The notes: generated by a model from the sequence alone, not told the origin. DNA of 64,000 bases from Stutzerimonas azotifigens (GCF_013522725.1 NZ_JAAMRF010000001.1:310001-374000), one strand, 5' to 3'. Numbered from the stretch's first letter, positions 48,742-59,542 are shown. Translations and numbers: made by a program.

Positions 48742-49227
48742 ATGCTGATCGCCGCGAACAAGGCTGTCTCCATCGACTATACCCTCACCAACGATGCCGG
48801 TGAGGTAATCGACAGCTCTTCCGGCGGTGCGCCGCTGGTCTACCTGCATGGCGCAGGCAACATCATCGCCGGGCTGGAAAAGGCCCTCGAAGGCAAGCAG
48901 AGCGGCGATCACGTGCAGGTCGCGATCGAGCCCGAAGATGCCTACGGTGAATACAGCGCCGAGCTGGTCGCCACCCTGAGCCGCGCCATGTTCGAAGGCG
49001 TCGACGAGCTTGAAGTCGGCATGCAGTTCCACGCCTCCGGCCCGGATGGCAGCATGCAGATCGTCACCATTCGCGACGTCGAGGGCGACGACGTGACGGT
49101 CGACGGTAACCACCCGCTGGCCGGCCAGCGCCTGAACTTCGACGTGAAGATCGTCGATGTGCGCGAGGCCAGCGAGGAAGAAGTTGCCCATGGGCATATC
49201 CATGGTGAAGGTGGTCATCATCATTGA
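48742..49227 (+). CDS. slyD: SlyD-like FKBP-type peptidyl-prolyl isomerase
   Basis: This 161-residue cytoplasmic isomerase and chaperone has the FKBP core (VSIDYTLTNDAGEVIDSS, GAGNIIAGLEKALEGKQ), an inserted flap domain, and a short His-rich tail (HGHIHGEGGHHH) that may bind nickel. It is a small SlyD type. The ATG at 48742 starts the conserved domain. Confidence 0.9.
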   Translation: MLIAANKAVSIDYTLTNDAGEVIDSSSGGAPLVYLHGAGNIIAGLEKALEGKQSGDHVQVAIEPEDAYGEYSAELVATLSRAMFEGVDELEVGMQFHASGPDGSMQIVTIRDVEGDDVTVDGNHPLAGQRLNFDVKIVDVREASEEEVAHGHIHGEGGHHH

Positions 49228-49353
49228 GGACAGCGTAACGCTGATCCCTGTGTGACCATTGGGCATGGTTGACGGTACCCGGCGGTGTTCGGGTAGCGTG
49301 TAGGAGGCGTTCCGGTATTGCCGGAGCGCCTTTGTCCTCTGTAGGAGTTGAAA

Positions 49354-49839
49354 ATGAGTGCGTTCCACGAGTTGAAGCTGCCGGCTCTGGGAGGTGGGGA
49401 GCTGCCGCTCGCGCCCTTCAAGGAAAAGGTCACCCTGGTCGTCAACGTCGCGTCGCAATGCGGCCTGACACCCCAATATGCCGGCTTGGTGAAGTTGCAG
49501 CAGGAATATGGCGAACGTGGCTTCAGCGTGCTCGGTGTGCCCTGCAACCAGTTTGCCGCCCAGGAGCCTGGCTCCGACGAGGATATCCAGGGCTTTTGCA
49601 GCGCCACCTATGGCGTCAGCTTTCCGCTGACCGGCAAACTCGAAGTCAACGGCCCGCAGCGTCACCCGATGTACCGCCTGCTGGCGGGCGAAGGTGCCGA
49701 CTTCCCGGGCGACATCAGCTGGAATTTCGAAAAATTTCTGGTCGGCAAGGACGGCCGCGTGCTGGCGCGCTTCTCGCCGCGTACCACGCCTGACGACCCG
49801 GCGCTGATCCAGGCCATCGAAAAAGCCCTCGGTGACTGA
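49354..49839 (+). CDS. glutathione peroxidase
   Basis: This 161-residue peroxidase of the GPx family reduces hydroperoxides. The catalytic Cys36 is in NVASQCGLTPQY, the supporting Gln and Trp are in PCNQFAAQE and WNFEKFLV, and the length is normal for the monomeric bacterial form. The ATG at 49354 follows AGGAGTTGAAA. Confidence 0.93.
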   Translation: MSAFHELKLPALGGGELPLAPFKEKVTLVVNVASQCGLTPQYAGLVKLQQEYGERGFSVLGVPCNQFAAQEPGSDEDIQGFCSATYGVSFPLTGKLEVNGPQRHPMYRLLAGEGADFPGDISWNFEKFLVGKDGRVLARFSPRTTPDDPALIQAIEKALGD

Positions 49840-49940
49840 TGTTGCCGTTGCCCGGCCGGTTCCGCGCCGGGCATCTTCCTGTTGCTTATGACCGTTGCAG
49901 TTGGCCGCCGATAAGCGTCGTTGATGATGCTATGTGTCCG

Positions 49941-49954
49941 AGACGACCGGTCAT
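49941..49954. promoter_or_regulatory. TetR-type operator, site 1
   Basis: AGACGACCGGTCAT contains the palindrome GACCGGTC. It is identical to the site before the old-yellow-enzyme gene and lies 12 bp before the regulator start codon, fitting autorepression. Confidence 0.7.
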
Positions 49955-49966
49955 ATTCTCGGCTCC

Positions 49967-50563
49967 ATGAACAGCCGAGCCCGCTCCGACAAGCATGAAC
50001 TGATCCTCGCCAAGGGTGCGCAGGTGATAACCCGGCGTGGCTATCACGGTACCGGCGTGCTGGAGATCGTCCAGGCCGCCGGCGTGCCGAAGGGCTCGTT
50101 CTATCACTATTTCGCCAGCAAGGAAGACTTCGCCCTGCAGGCGCTCGATCATCTCTATCGGCCGCGGCTGCAGCGTTACGAATGTGCGCTGACCGACACG
50201 CGCCTGCCACCGACGCAGCGCATCCTCGATTACTACCGCGAGCTGGTGGCTCACTTCGCCCGCCAGCCTACCCCCGAGTACCACTGTTTCATCGGCAGCC
50301 TGAGCTTCGAGATGGCCGAGCTGTGCCAGCCGATCGGCCAACGGGTCGAGGCGATTCTCGAGCGATCGGTCACGCTGCTGGCGGATTGCCTGGAGTCGGC
50401 GCGCGAGGCGGGCGAAATCGCCTCCGACGTGGATTGCCGCTCGCTGGCCGAGTTCATTGGCAACGCCTGGGAAGGCGCCTTGATGCGGATGAAGGTCGGT
50501 GGCCGGGTGGCGCCGCTGGAAAGTTTCCTCGGTCAGCTGGAGTGGCTGCTGCGCCATCGCTGA
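49967..50563 (+). CDS. TetR family regulator (NemR-like)
   Basis: This 198-residue repressor has a helix-turn-helix around TGVLEIVQAAGVPKGSFYHYFASKEDF (residues about 28-54) and a C-terminal ligand domain with Cys residues in HCFIGS and ELCQ. Its neighbour is an old-yellow-enzyme reductase, as for NemR, which senses electrophiles through cysteine. I chose the ATG at 49967. A start 33 bp upstream would overlap the operator. Confidence 0.85.
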   Translation: MNSRARSDKHELILAKGAQVITRRGYHGTGVLEIVQAAGVPKGSFYHYFASKEDFALQALDHLYRPRLQRYECALTDTRLPPTQRILDYYRELVAHFARQPTPEYHCFIGSLSFEMAELCQPIGQRVEAILERSVTLLADCLESAREAGEIASDVDCRSLAEFIGNAWEGALMRMKVGGRVAPLESFLGQLEWLLRHR

Positions 50564-50587
50564 CGCTTCCCCTTTTTCCGGTTCGCT

Positions 50588-50601
50588 AGACGACCGGTCA
50601 T
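50588..50601. promoter_or_regulatory. TetR-type operator, site 2
   Basis: The same 14 bp, AGACGACCGGTCAT, lies 26 bp before the old-yellow-enzyme start. A shared operator indicates that the regulator controls both its own gene and the reductase, each from its own promoter. Confidence 0.7.
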
Positions 50602-50626
50602 TTTAAACTGCATGGAGTTGCCCTCG

Positions 50627-51736
50627 ATGACCGCTGCACAGTCCCTGTTCCAACCCTTTCGCCTCGGTTCGCTGACCATTCCCACCCGCGTCGTGATGGC
50701 ACCGATGACCCGCTCCTTCTCGCCAGGCGGCGTGCCGAACCAGGCGGTGGTGGAGTACTACCGGCGCCGTGCGGCGGCAGGCGTCGGCCTGATCGTCACC
50801 GAAGGCACCACCGTGGGGCATCGCGCGGCCAACGGTTATCCCAACGTTCCGCGCTTCTATGGCGAGGACGCCCTGGCGGGCTGGAAGCAGGTGGTCGACG
50901 CGGTGCATGCCGAGGGCGGCACCATCGTTCCGCAGCTGTGGCATGTGGGCAACGTGCGTCGGCTCGGCGCCGAGCCGGACGCGAGCGTGCCGGGCTACGG
51001 GCCGATGGAGAAGCGCAAGGACGATAAGGTTCTGGTCCATGGCATGACGAAGGACGATATTCGCGAAGTCATCGCCGCGTTCGCCCAGGCCGCCCGGGAT
51101 GCCAAGGCGATCGGCATGGATGGTGTCGAGATCCATGGTGCCCATGGCTACCTGATCGACCAGTTCTTCTGGGAAGGCAGCAACCAGCGCACCGACGAAT
51201 ACGGCGGCAGCCTGGCCAACCGTTCGCGCTTCGCCATCGAGCTGATCCAGGCGGTGCGCGAGGCGGTGGGTCCGGACTACCCGATCATCTTCCGTTTTTC
51301 GCAATGGAAGCAGCAGGATTACAGTGCCCGCCTGGTGCAGAGCGCCGAGGAGCTGGGGGCATTCCTCAAGCCCTTGTCCGAGGCGGGCGTCGACATCTTT
51401 CACTGCTCGACCCGACGGTTCTGGATTCCCGAGTTCGAAGGCTCCGAGCTGAACCTGGCCGGCTGGACACGCAAGCTCACCGGCAAGCCGACCATCACTG
51501 TCGGCAGCGTTGGCCTGGACGGCAGCGAGTTCACCCAGTTCTTCGGCAAGACCGACGAAGTGGCCCAGCCGGCCAGCATCGAGAATCTGTTGCAACGCCT
51601 GGACGACCAGGAGTTCGATCTGGTCGCCGTGGGCCGCGCCCTGATCGTCGATCCGGAATGGGCGGCGAAGGTCCGCGACGGCCGCATGCAGGACATCCTG
51701 CCGTTCAGCCGCGAGGCGCTGGCGACCCTGGCCTGA
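50627..51736 (+). CDS. old yellow enzyme family NADH:flavin oxidoreductase
   Basis: This 369-residue FMN enzyme has a TIM barrel: N-terminal LGSLTIPTRVVMAPMTRSF, the HVGNVRR loop, the active-site HGAHGYLIDQFFW with its His, and the late FMN phosphate site VGRALIVDPEW. It probably reduces alkenals, quinones or nitro compounds. I chose the ATG at 50627, since GGAG lies 10 nt before it. An ATG at 50612 is possible. Confidence 0.88.
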   Translation: MTAAQSLFQPFRLGSLTIPTRVVMAPMTRSFSPGGVPNQAVVEYYRRRAAAGVGLIVTEGTTVGHRAANGYPNVPRFYGEDALAGWKQVVDAVHAEGGTIVPQLWHVGNVRRLGAEPDASVPGYGPMEKRKDDKVLVHGMTKDDIREVIAAFAQAARDAKAIGMDGVEIHGAHGYLIDQFFWEGSNQRTDEYGGSLANRSRFAIELIQAVREAVGPDYPIIFRFSQWKQQDYSARLVQSAEELGAFLKPLSEAGVDIFHCSTRRFWIPEFEGSELNLAGWTRKLTGKPTITVGSVGLDGSEFTQFFGKTDEVAQPASIENLLQRLDDQEFDLVAVGRALIVDPEWAAKVRDGRMQDILPFSREALATLA

Positions 51737-51759
51737 CGCCAGGCGCTGCGGCCTATCTG

Positions 51760-51786
51760 GCCGGGCTGCTGCAGCCCGGCTTTTTT
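51760..51786 (+). terminator. terminator after the old-yellow-enzyme gene
   Basis: GCCGGGCTG and CAGCCCGGC make a 9-bp stem followed by TTTTTT. It ends at the cysZ stop codon and separates the two convergent genes. Confidence 0.92.
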
Positions 51787-52536
51787 CTAGTTGCGCCGGA
51801 CCACGGGATTTCCGCCGCCTTCGCGCACCCAGAGCACGGTCGCACCGGCGACCGCGGCAGGCATGATCAAGAGGTTGACCACCGGGATCAGCAGCGCGGC
51901 GTAGGTCACCGCACCGAAGCTCAGACTCTGCCAGCGTCGCTGGCGCAGCCAGGCCATCATGTCGTTCCAGCTCATCTTGTGGTTGTCGGCCGGGTAGTCG
52001 ATGTACTGCACGGCCATCATCCAGATGCCGAACAGCAGCCACAAAGGCGCAGCCACCAGGTTCACCACCGGAATGAACGACAGGATCACCAGTGCCAGTG
52101 CGCGTGGCGCGAAGTAGGCCAACTTGCGCAGTTCCCGACCGATGGTGCGGGGCAGCAGGGCGAACAGCTCGCGCCAGCTGAACGGTGGAAAATCGTCCTC
52201 GCCACGCACGACGACTTCGACCTTCTCGGCAAGAAACCCGTTGAACGGCGAGGCGATGATGTTGGCGAACAGTGTGAAGGTGAAAAACACCATCAGCAGG
52301 ACCAGTGCCACGAACAGTGGCCAGATCAGGTATTCGAGGAAGCCGAGCCAGTCCGGCAGGTTCGGCATGAAGACATCCACCCAGCCGCCGAAGCGGCTGA
52401 TGGCGAAATAGATCAGGCTGGCGAACACCAGAAGGTTCGCGGTCAGCGGCAGTAACACGAAGAGCCTCAGGCCTGGGCTGAGGACCAGTCGCAGACCCTC
52501 GCGCAGGTATTGCGGGCCGGAAAGTGCAGCGGGCAT
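51787..52536 (-). CDS. cysZ: sulfate transporter CysZ
   Basis: CysZ is a sulfate permease that feeds cysteine synthesis. This 249-residue integral membrane protein has four or more helices and the family features [19 protein letters not shown] and [16 protein letters not shown]. Its neighbour trxB supplies thiol reduction. The two genes are divergent. Confidence 0.92.
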   Translation of the reverse strand: MPAALSGPQYLREGLRLVLSPGLRLFVLLPLTANLLVFASLIYFAISRFGGWVDVFMPNLPDWLGFLEYLIWPLFVALVLLMVFFTFTLFANIIASPFNGFLAEKVEVVVRGEDDFPPFSWRELFALLPRTIGRELRKLAYFAPRALALVILSFIPVVNLVAAPLWLLFGIWMMAVQYIDYPADNHKMSWNDMMAWLRQRRWQSLSFGAVTYAALLIPVVNLLIMPAAVAGATVLWVREGGGNPVVRRN

Positions 52537-52613
52537 GGGAAGACTCCAGCGAACGGATGCGGCGACCTTACCGGCTTTGCCCGGCGTGTAAAAGTGCCCC
52601 GTCAGATCGATAG

Positions 52614-53717
<1,104 letters not shown>

Positions 53718-53762
53718 GCCCTAGCCACGTCCCGATGGCCCGCGCATGCGGGCCGTTTTCGT

Positions 53763-54110
53763 TCAGCTTGGCTTGCGGGCAAGCGGCATGGCCTCGAAAC
53801 GCACGCCAGGCAAGCCGGTCTGCATCAGCGCGCGGATGTTGCGGTGGTCATCGCCGTTCGGCGTTGCCAGCACGGCCTGGTAATGCTCGGCGAACGCCAG
53901 CAGCGCTTCTTCGGTCGAGAAGCCTTCGAGCAGGGCGAGCCCCAGCGTCTTGCACGAGCCCATGTTTTCACCGGCCGCGTTTTCCACATCGCCGTTGACG
54001 AAGCTGCTCGGCTGATAGAGGTAATGGCTGTCGATAAAGGTGAGGGTCTCGCTAAACCTGTGGGTGCTGCTGCTCAGGCGAGCGCGGAATTCTTTCAGTG
54101 CTTCGCTCAT
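53763..54110 (-). CDS. HopJ type III effector family protein
   Basis: This 115-residue protein of the HopJ family has the conserved FIDSHYLYQPSSFVNGDVENAAGENMGSCK and FAEHYQAVLATPNGDDHRNI. The family was named after a plant pathogen effector but is widespread in non-pathogens as an ordinary cytosolic protein. No secretion role should be inferred. Its start overlaps the DUF1244 stop by 4 bp. Confidence 0.88.
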   Translation of the reverse strand: MSEALKEFRARLSSSTHRFSETLTFIDSHYLYQPSSFVNGDVENAAGENMGSCKTLGLALLEGFSTEEALLAFAEHYQAVLATPNGDDHRNIRALMQTGLPGVRFEAMPLARKPS

Positions 54111-54397
54111 TTCTGTCCCTTGTCGAATGCGGCCTGCTGTTCGGCGCTCGCTTCCTTCTGGTAGCGGCCTTTCCATTCTTCGTACGGCATGCCGTAGATC
54201 TCTTCGCGGGCCTGGTCGTAGCTGACCTCCAGGTCCATGTCTTCGGCGGCAGCCTTGTACCACTTGGACAGGCAGTTGCGGCAGAAGCCGGCCAGGTTCA
54301 TCAGATCAATATTCTGCACGTCGGGGCGACTGCGCAGATGCTGCACGAGGCGGCGAAAGGCGGCGGCTTCGAGTTCGAGGCGTTCTTGGTCGTTCAT
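54107..54397 (-). CDS. DUF1244 family protein
   Basis: This 96-residue protein of the DUF1244 family has the core LMNLAGFCRNCLSKWY with its two cysteines and the acidic YDQAREEIYGMPYEEWKGRYQKEA. It is coupled to the HopJ-family gene by a 4-bp overlap. The function is unknown. Confidence 0.88.
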   Translation of the reverse strand: MNDQERLELEAAAFRRLVQHLRSRPDVQNIDLMNLAGFCRNCLSKWYKAAAEDMDLEVSYDQAREEIYGMPYEEWKGRYQKEASAEQQAAFDKGQK

Positions 54398-54562
54398 GGT
54401 TCGGGTCTCGGCGTGGCAGAGGTGGCCGTGATGATAACGCCTGCTTCGAGCACCGGGCCAGCGTCCGCGCCCGGCAGCTGGGTGGAACTTCCTGGCCCGG
54501 TTGCCACCGGATAGACAGAGGCTCGCCCACGCAAGGCAAGCCCGAGAGAGGACACCGCGAAG

Positions 54563-55576
54563 ATGACGACGATGAGAGACAAGGTAGTGGTGGTGACTGG
54601 CGCGTCGGCAGGGGTCGGACGTGCGACGGCTGTTGAATTCGCTCGGCAGGGCGCTCGCCTCGCATTGTTGGCGCGAGGCGAGGAAGGATTGCAGGGAGCC
54701 CTACGGGAAGTCGAAGCGCTAGGAGGCCGGGCGTTGACGATTCGCGTGGACGTGGCCGATTCGGCTCAGGTCGAAGCGGCCGCCGAGCGGATCGAAACCG
54801 AGCTCGGCCCCATCGACATCTGGGTCAACAACGCCATGGTCACGATTCTTGCGCCGGTCCACCAGATCAGCGCCGAGGAGTATCGGCGGGTCACCGAGGT
54901 CAGTTACCTGGGTACCGTGCATGGCACCTGCGCCGCGCTCAAGCGCATGCGGGCACGCAATCGCGGCACCATCGTCCAGGTCGGCTCGGCGCTGGCCTAC
55001 CGTGCGATTCCCTTGCAGTCGGCCTACTGCGCCGCCAAGTTCGCGGTGCGCGGTTTTACCGATGCCCTGCGGGTGGAGCTCAGGCATGATCGCAGCCGGG
55101 TACATGTCACCATGGTGCAGCTGGCGGCATTCAACACACCGCAATTCGACTGGGCCCGTACGCGTTTGCCGAAACAGCCGCAGCCGGTGCCGCCGATCTT
55201 CCAGCCTGAGATCGCTGCCCGAGGCATCGTCTGGGCCGCCGGGCAGCGCCGTCGCGAAGTCTGGCTGGGTTTTCCCGCAGTCAAGACGATTCTCGGCAAT
55301 GGCCTGTTTCCCTGGCTGGCTGACCGGATACTCAGTCAACAGGGCTACGATGGCCAGCAGAGCGGCCAGCCGCTGGCGGACGATCGGCCGGACAATCTCT
55401 TCGAACCGGTAGCGCGCGACATGGGCAGCCATGGCCGTTTCGACCGTGAGGCCAAGGCGCACAGCGTTCAGGTGTGGGCGAGCATGCACCGCCGAGGCCT
55501 GGCGCTTGGCGCACTGGCCCTGGCCGGCGGTGCGTTGGTGGCGGGTCTGCTCAGTCGCGGTGGCCGGCCAAGGTGA
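54563..55576 (+). CDS. SDR family oxidoreductase with C-terminal membrane anchor
   Basis: This 337-residue SDR has [15 protein letters not shown] (residues 13-27), NNAM in place of NNAG, catalytic Ser in GSALAYR and the Tyr/Lys pair in YCAAK (about 157-161), plus a C-terminal hydrophobic helix (about 311-328) that may anchor it. The substrate is unknown. Its last 26 bp overlap the end of folX on the other strand. Confidence 0.87.
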   Translation: MTTMRDKVVVVTGASAGVGRATAVEFARQGARLALLARGEEGLQGALREVEALGGRALTIRVDVADSAQVEAAAERIETELGPIDIWVNNAMVTILAPVHQISAEEYRRVTEVSYLGTVHGTCAALKRMRARNRGTIVQVGSALAYRAIPLQSAYCAAKFAVRGFTDALRVELRHDRSRVHVTMVQLAAFNTPQFDWARTRLPKQPQPVPPIFQPEIAARGIVWAAGQRRREVWLGFPAVKTILGNGLFPWLADRILSQQGYDGQQSGQPLADDRPDNLFEPVARDMGSHGRFDREAKAHSVQVWASMHRRGLALGALALAGGALVAGLLSRGGRPR

Positions 55577-55925
55577 TCGATACCGACTCGGCAAAGCGCA
55601 GCGCGTGGGGTTTGTCGACTTCGACCTCGGCGTAGCGCACCGAGGGGTTAGCCATCACCAGGTCGAGAATCTCCTGAGTCAGGCGCTCCAGCAGGGCGAA
55701 GCGATTGCTTTCGACATGGGCGATGATCGCCTTGGTCAGGGTGCGGTAGTTCAGTGCCTGCTCGATGGCGTTGTCGCGCACGGCATCGCTGGCCGGGTAG
55801 ATCACCGTGAGGTTGATCAGCACGTCCTGCTTGTTGAGGATTTCTTCCTCCTTGATACCGATATAGGTGCGCAGCCTGAGGTCTTTGACGCGGATGCGCG
55901 CCATGGCGGGTTCCAGTCGGGGCAT
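55551..55925 (-). CDS. folX: dihydromonapterin/dihydroneopterin triphosphate 2'-epimerase
   Basis: FolX is a dihydroneopterin aldolase-fold enzyme that epimerises dihydroneopterin triphosphate toward monapterin. The 124-residue product starts [20 protein letters not shown] and has [13 protein letters not shown] and the late ASVR-like FAESVSITL region. The ATG at 55925 matches relatives. It follows folM by 29 bp, giving the tetrahydromonapterin pair used by Pseudomonas aromatic hydroxylases. folE is not adjacent. Confidence 0.92.
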   Translation of the reverse strand: MPRLEPAMARIRVKDLRLRTYIGIKEEEILNKQDVLINLTVIYPASDAVRDNAIEQALNYRTLTKAIIAHVESNRFALLERLTQEILDLVMANPSVRYAEVEVDKPHALRFAESVSITLAGHRD

Positions 55926-55954
55926 ATCGTTACTCCAATCAAGCTCATGGGCGG

Positions 55955-56665
55955 TCAAACCAGGTGTCGTCCGCCGTTTACCGGCAGCAGGGCGCCGGTG
56001 ACATAGGGGTTGTCCAACAGGTAGCGCAGGCTCTGGTAGATCACTTCGGCACCCGGCTCGATGCCCAGTGCGGACTTGGCCAATGCCTTGCGGCGATAAG
56101 CCTCGTCGTCGCCTTCATTGAACTGGATCAGCGCCGGCGCGATGCCATTGACCTTCACCGCCGGCGCCAGGCGCGCCGCGAACGACAGCGTGAGGCTTTC
56201 CAGGCCGGCTTTGCTGGCAGCATACGCGGTGTGCTTGGCGCTTCCCTTGCGCGTGACATCATCGCTGATGTGGACGATATCAGCCGGGCCGCCGTGGCGT
56301 AGCAGGTCGCTGCAGTGCAGGTTGATGAGGTAGGGCGCGAGCATGTGCACCTGGAACATCTGGCGAAACGCCTCGGCTTCCTCTCCTGGCGTGTCCGGGT
56401 GCCAGAGCGAGGCGTTGTGCACGATCGCGCGCAGCTGCCCGGTCGTGTCCTTGAGGGCATCGATAAAGGCGAGAATGCCGCTCTCGTCGCTGAAATCCCC
56501 GTGCAGTGCGATCGCGCCGCGTGAGCGTAGTCGTTGCAGGCTGGGCTGCTCTTGTCGGTAGCTGACGATCACGGGCTGGCCGTCGTCCAGCAGCCGTTCG
56601 GCGCAATGCAGGCCGATGCGCTGGGCCGCTCCGGTGATGAGAATCGGTGGCGTGACTGGCTTCAT
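55955..56665 (-). CDS. folM: dihydromonapterin reductase
   Basis: FolM is a 236-residue SDR that reduces dihydromonapterin to tetrahydromonapterin. It has [14 protein letters not shown] (residues 9-22), a nucleotide-specificity stretch [12 protein letters not shown], and catalytic YAASKAGLE. This variant TGxxxRIG motif is typical of the FolM/PTR1 group. It lies upstream of folX. Confidence 0.9.
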   Translation of the reverse strand: MKPVTPPILITGAAQRIGLHCAERLLDDGQPVIVSYRQEQPSLQRLRSRGAIALHGDFSDESGILAFIDALKDTTGQLRAIVHNASLWHPDTPGEEAEAFRQMFQVHMLAPYLINLHCSDLLRHGGPADIVHISDDVTRKGSAKHTAYAASKAGLESLTLSFAARLAPAVKVNGIAPALIQFNEGDDEAYRRKALAKSALGIEPGAEVIYQSLRYLLDNPYVTGALLPVNGGRHLV

Positions 56666-56770
56666 GGCGGCTACTGCAAACGAGATGGAGTCAGGCGTGC
56701 GCCGCCAGTCGCCACGGCGCGTCCTGGAGAGGACGCGTTGCCGCAGCGCGAGCGGTGCTGAGCGGGGAGC

Positions 56771-57397
56771 TTACACCAGATCGAGGGGCATTTCGGGTTG
56801 CAGTTCCGGGTGCAGGCGGCGGTGCTGCCTGAAGAGGTAGCGGCGGATGCGCTCGGCATCCTTCTGTTCGGGGTAGTCGACCTCATAGGCGGTCATGCCT
56901 TCGTCGACATCGCGCACGCGCCGTGCTTCCAGCGGGAGCGTGTCGCCCCCGGGCAGCGCCAGGCGAAGCTGGAAGTAATCCGGCGTGTTGCGCTTGCGGC
57001 TGGTATCGACGAGCAAGCCGCTCGGCGACAATTCATGCACGCTCAGGCTGCTCCTGCCACCATCGGCTTCGAGCAGCGGCAGCGGCTTGTCGGGATGGAA
57101 GCGCCAGGCGCGCAGTACCGGGCCTCGCTCGTAGATGACCGGTGCGGCCATTCTCAGCTGCAGGACGTGAAATTCGTCCTTGGCCAGCTGCAGCGGAAAG
57201 GACATGCAGAAGTCGTCGAACTGGGCGTCGAAGGTCAGCTTCGAGTGTTGCGCCAGTGTCGAAAGCATCTGGTTGGACTGAGGCCCGCCGTCGACCCTGA
57301 AGGTGGGCGTATTCGACGGCTGCCCGACCGTTGGCGGGTTCATCAGGCTGTTGATGAACTCCAGCTCGTCGCTGGAGAGAATGCTGTCGTCGGCCAT
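56771..57397 (-). CDS. PilZ-domain-like protein
   Basis: This 208-residue protein looks like a flagellar brake/PilZ type: residues about 30-100 form the N-terminal half, and the second half has SLSVHELSPSGLLVD (a D/NxSxxG-like motif) before the PilZ strands and VDYPEQKDAERIRRYLFRQHR near the end. The RxxxR cyclic-di-GMP motif is not obvious, so ligand binding is uncertain. Confidence 0.65.
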   Translation of the reverse strand: MADDSILSSDELEFINSLMNPPTVGQPSNTPTFRVDGGPQSNQMLSTLAQHSKLTFDAQFDDFCMSFPLQLAKDEFHVLQLRMAAPVIYERGPVLRAWRFHPDKPLPLLEADGGRSSLSVHELSPSGLLVDTSRKRNTPDYFQLRLALPGGDTLPLEARRVRDVDEGMTAYEVDYPEQKDAERIRRYLFRQHRRLHPELQPEMPLDLV

Positions 57398-57636
57398 CGG
57401 GATTATCCCTCTCGGGGATGCTGAGCCGGGCGGTTGCAGGGCGCCGGGCGGGCCGCGTCCCTTGCAGGGGATCGGTGCCGTGTGGTGGGGACGGCGCTAA
57501 GACCTCATGGTGTCGAATTGGTTCCGCATGGGAGGGCGCCGTGACGCTACCGTCGGTCGACCGCTCTGTGATCGGTCACGATTCGAGCCGCGGCCCGCGA
57601 TGGGGCATAATCGGAGGTTTTGATCGGAGCGACATC

Positions 57637-58089
57637 ATGAAGATCGCAATTCTCTCAGGCTCGGTCTACGGCACCGCCGAAGACGTGGCACGGCATGCTG
57701 GGGAGCGCCTGAAGGCGGCTGGCTTCGACGTCTGGCACGATCCCCGGGCGCAACTGCCGCAGATCCAGACGTTCGGCCCCGACGCGCTGTTGGCGGTGAC
57801 GTCCACCACCGGCATGGGTGAGCTACCCGATAACCTGATACCGCTCTATTCCACCATCCGCGATCAGTTCCCGGCCTGGCAGGGCCTGCCGTGCGCGGTC
57901 ATCGCGCTGGGCGATGCGAGCTATGGCGATACCTTCTGCGGCGGTGGCGAGCAGATGCGCGAACTCTTTGCCGAACTGGGCATGCGCGAGGTGCTGGAGA
58001 TGCTGCGCCTCGATGCCAGCGAGACGGTTACCCCGCAGAGCGACGCCGAGCCCTGGCTGGATCGGTTGGCCGCCGCGCTGCAAGCTTAG
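57637..58089 (+). CDS. flavodoxin (MioC-like)
   Basis: This 150-residue FMN protein has the phosphate loop SGSVYGTAED (residues 6-15), TSTTGMGELP, and LGDASYGDTFCGGG. It carries electrons to biosynthetic enzymes, and MioC-like flavodoxins support biotin synthase in E. coli. The ATG at 57637 begins the fold. The frame upstream is spurious. Confidence 0.88.
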   Translation: MKIAILSGSVYGTAEDVARHAGERLKAAGFDVWHDPRAQLPQIQTFGPDALLAVTSTTGMGELPDNLIPLYSTIRDQFPAWQGLPCAVIALGDASYGDTFCGGGEQMRELFAELGMREVLEMLRLDASETVTPQSDAEPWLDRLAAALQA

Positions 58090-58192
58090 CGATGTCCCGG
58101 TGAGTCACTGCGCTGGCTGACAACGCGACTGGGCGAGTTAGCCGGGCAGGCTAGACTCAGCCTCATCAGAACAACAATGGATGAGGTGTACT

Positions 58193-58969
58193 GTGACGGC
58201 TCTACATACGCTCCCCGCAGTAAGAGACCAGGTCAGCCCGGCCGAGTGGCAGGCGCGGGTCGATCTGGCGGCCTGTTATCGGCTGGTGGCCCTGCATGGA
58301 TGGGATGACCTGATTTTCACCCACATCTCGGCGAGGATTCCCGACAGCGAGCATTTTCTGATCAACCCCTACGGGATGATGTTCCACGAGATCACCGCCT
58401 CGAGCCTGGTGAAGATCGATCTGGCCGGCAACAAGCTGATGGACAGCCCCTACGACATCAACCCCGCCGGCTATACGATCCACAGTGCGGTTCATGAGGT
58501 TCGCCATGACGTGGCGTGCGTGATGCACACCCATACCGCCGCAGGCGTTGCAGTCTCGGCCCAGCGCCAGGGGCTGTTACCGATCAGTCAGCAAGCGCTG
58601 TTCGTGCTGGCCAGCCTTTCCCATCACGGCTACGAAGGTGTGGCGCTCAATCACGACGAAAAGGCGCGGTTGCAGGCCGACCTTGGCCACACCGGTTTCA
58701 TGCTGCTGCACAACCACGGGTTGATGACCTGCGGGCGCAGCATCGCCGACACCTTCCTGATGATGTTCACCTTCCAGCGTGCCTGCGAGATCCAGGTGAT
58801 GGCGCAGTCCGGTGGCACCGAACTGATCCCCATTCCGCAGCAGATCCTCGATGGCGCCAAGGCGATGGCCGCCGCGGTGACCAAGACGTCGAAAGGTATG
58901 GGTGGCGCGCTCGCCTGGCCGGCGCTGTTGCGCAAGCTGGATCTGCAGAGCCCCGGATACGACGCCTGA
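58193..58969 (+). CDS. class II aldolase/adducin family protein
   Basis: This 258-residue protein of the class II aldolase family has the zinc-binding HTHTAAG and a later LHNHGLMT, with a third His in the C-terminal half. It resembles the adducin-like branch without a clear sugar substrate. The start is a GTG at 58193, 6 nt after GAGG. An in-frame ATG at 58181 precedes that site and is less likely. Confidence 0.85.
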   Translation: MTALHTLPAVRDQVSPAEWQARVDLAACYRLVALHGWDDLIFTHISARIPDSEHFLINPYGMMFHEITASSLVKIDLAGNKLMDSPYDINPAGYTIHSAVHEVRHDVACVMHTHTAAGVAVSAQRQGLLPISQQALFVLASLSHHGYEGVALNHDEKARLQADLGHTGFMLLHNHGLMTCGRSIADTFLMMFTFQRACEIQVMAQSGGTELIPIPQQILDGAKAMAAAVTKTSKGMGGALAWPALLRKLDLQSPGYDA

Positions 58970-58972
58970 GGT

Positions 58973-59542
58973 TCAGCGCCGCGTCGCGAAGGCCTGCAGG
59001 TCGGGGTAGAAACTGCGGAAATCCTCGCTGAGCGGCGCGTACAGACGCTCGAGCTCCTGCAGGCTGCCGTCCAGCGCCTGTGGGCGCGACAGGCGCCGGC
59101 TCATGCCTGCGATCACCTGCTCGAGCACACTGAATTCGCGGTAGCTGCCGAGCCAATCCTGCGCGGCCATGCGTGGAGCGATCTGCGCCAGTGCGCCGGG
59201 TAGTTCGGCTTCGTCCTTCAGGACCCGATAGACGCGCCGGGTGAAAACATCGAGTGGCTCTTCGGCATAGTCGTGCCAGTTCGCCGCCAGGCAATGGTCG
59301 AAGAACAGGTCGACGAGAATGCCGGCCAGTCGACGGCGCTCGGTCGGAAAGCGCGCCTTGGCCATCAGCACGCGCGGATGGCTGTCGGTGAATACATCGA
59401 TCTGACGGTGCAGGCGGATACCGGCCTCGATGTCGGCCGACCAGCGTCCCTGCAGCGGGCCCTTGACGAAATCGCCGTACAGGCTGCCGAGCAGATCGGC
59501 CGGGCGCGGGCCGCCAAGGTGGAGGTGTGCGAGGTAATTCAT
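58973..59542 (-). CDS. acpH: acyl carrier protein phosphodiesterase
   Basis: AcpH removes the 4'-phosphopantetheine group from holo-ACP. This 189-residue product has the family start MNYLAHLHL and GDFVKG, a HRQIDVFTDSHP metal-type segment, and FFDHCLAANW. It converges with the class II aldolase gene. Confidence 0.92.
   Translation of the reverse strand: MNYLAHLHLGGPRPADLLGSLYGDFVKGPLQGRWSADIEAGIRLHRQIDVFTDSHPRVLMAKARFPTERRRLAGILVDLFFDHCLAANWHDYAEEPLDVFTRRVYRVLKDEAELPGALAQIAPRMAAQDWLGSYREFSVLEQVIAGMSRRLSRPQALDGSLQELERLYAPLSEDFRSFYPDLQAFATRR

Noticed and set aside
53763-54110. HopJ as evidence of a type III secretion locus
   Set aside because: No secretion genes or chaperone nearby; the family is widespread as a housekeeping protein.
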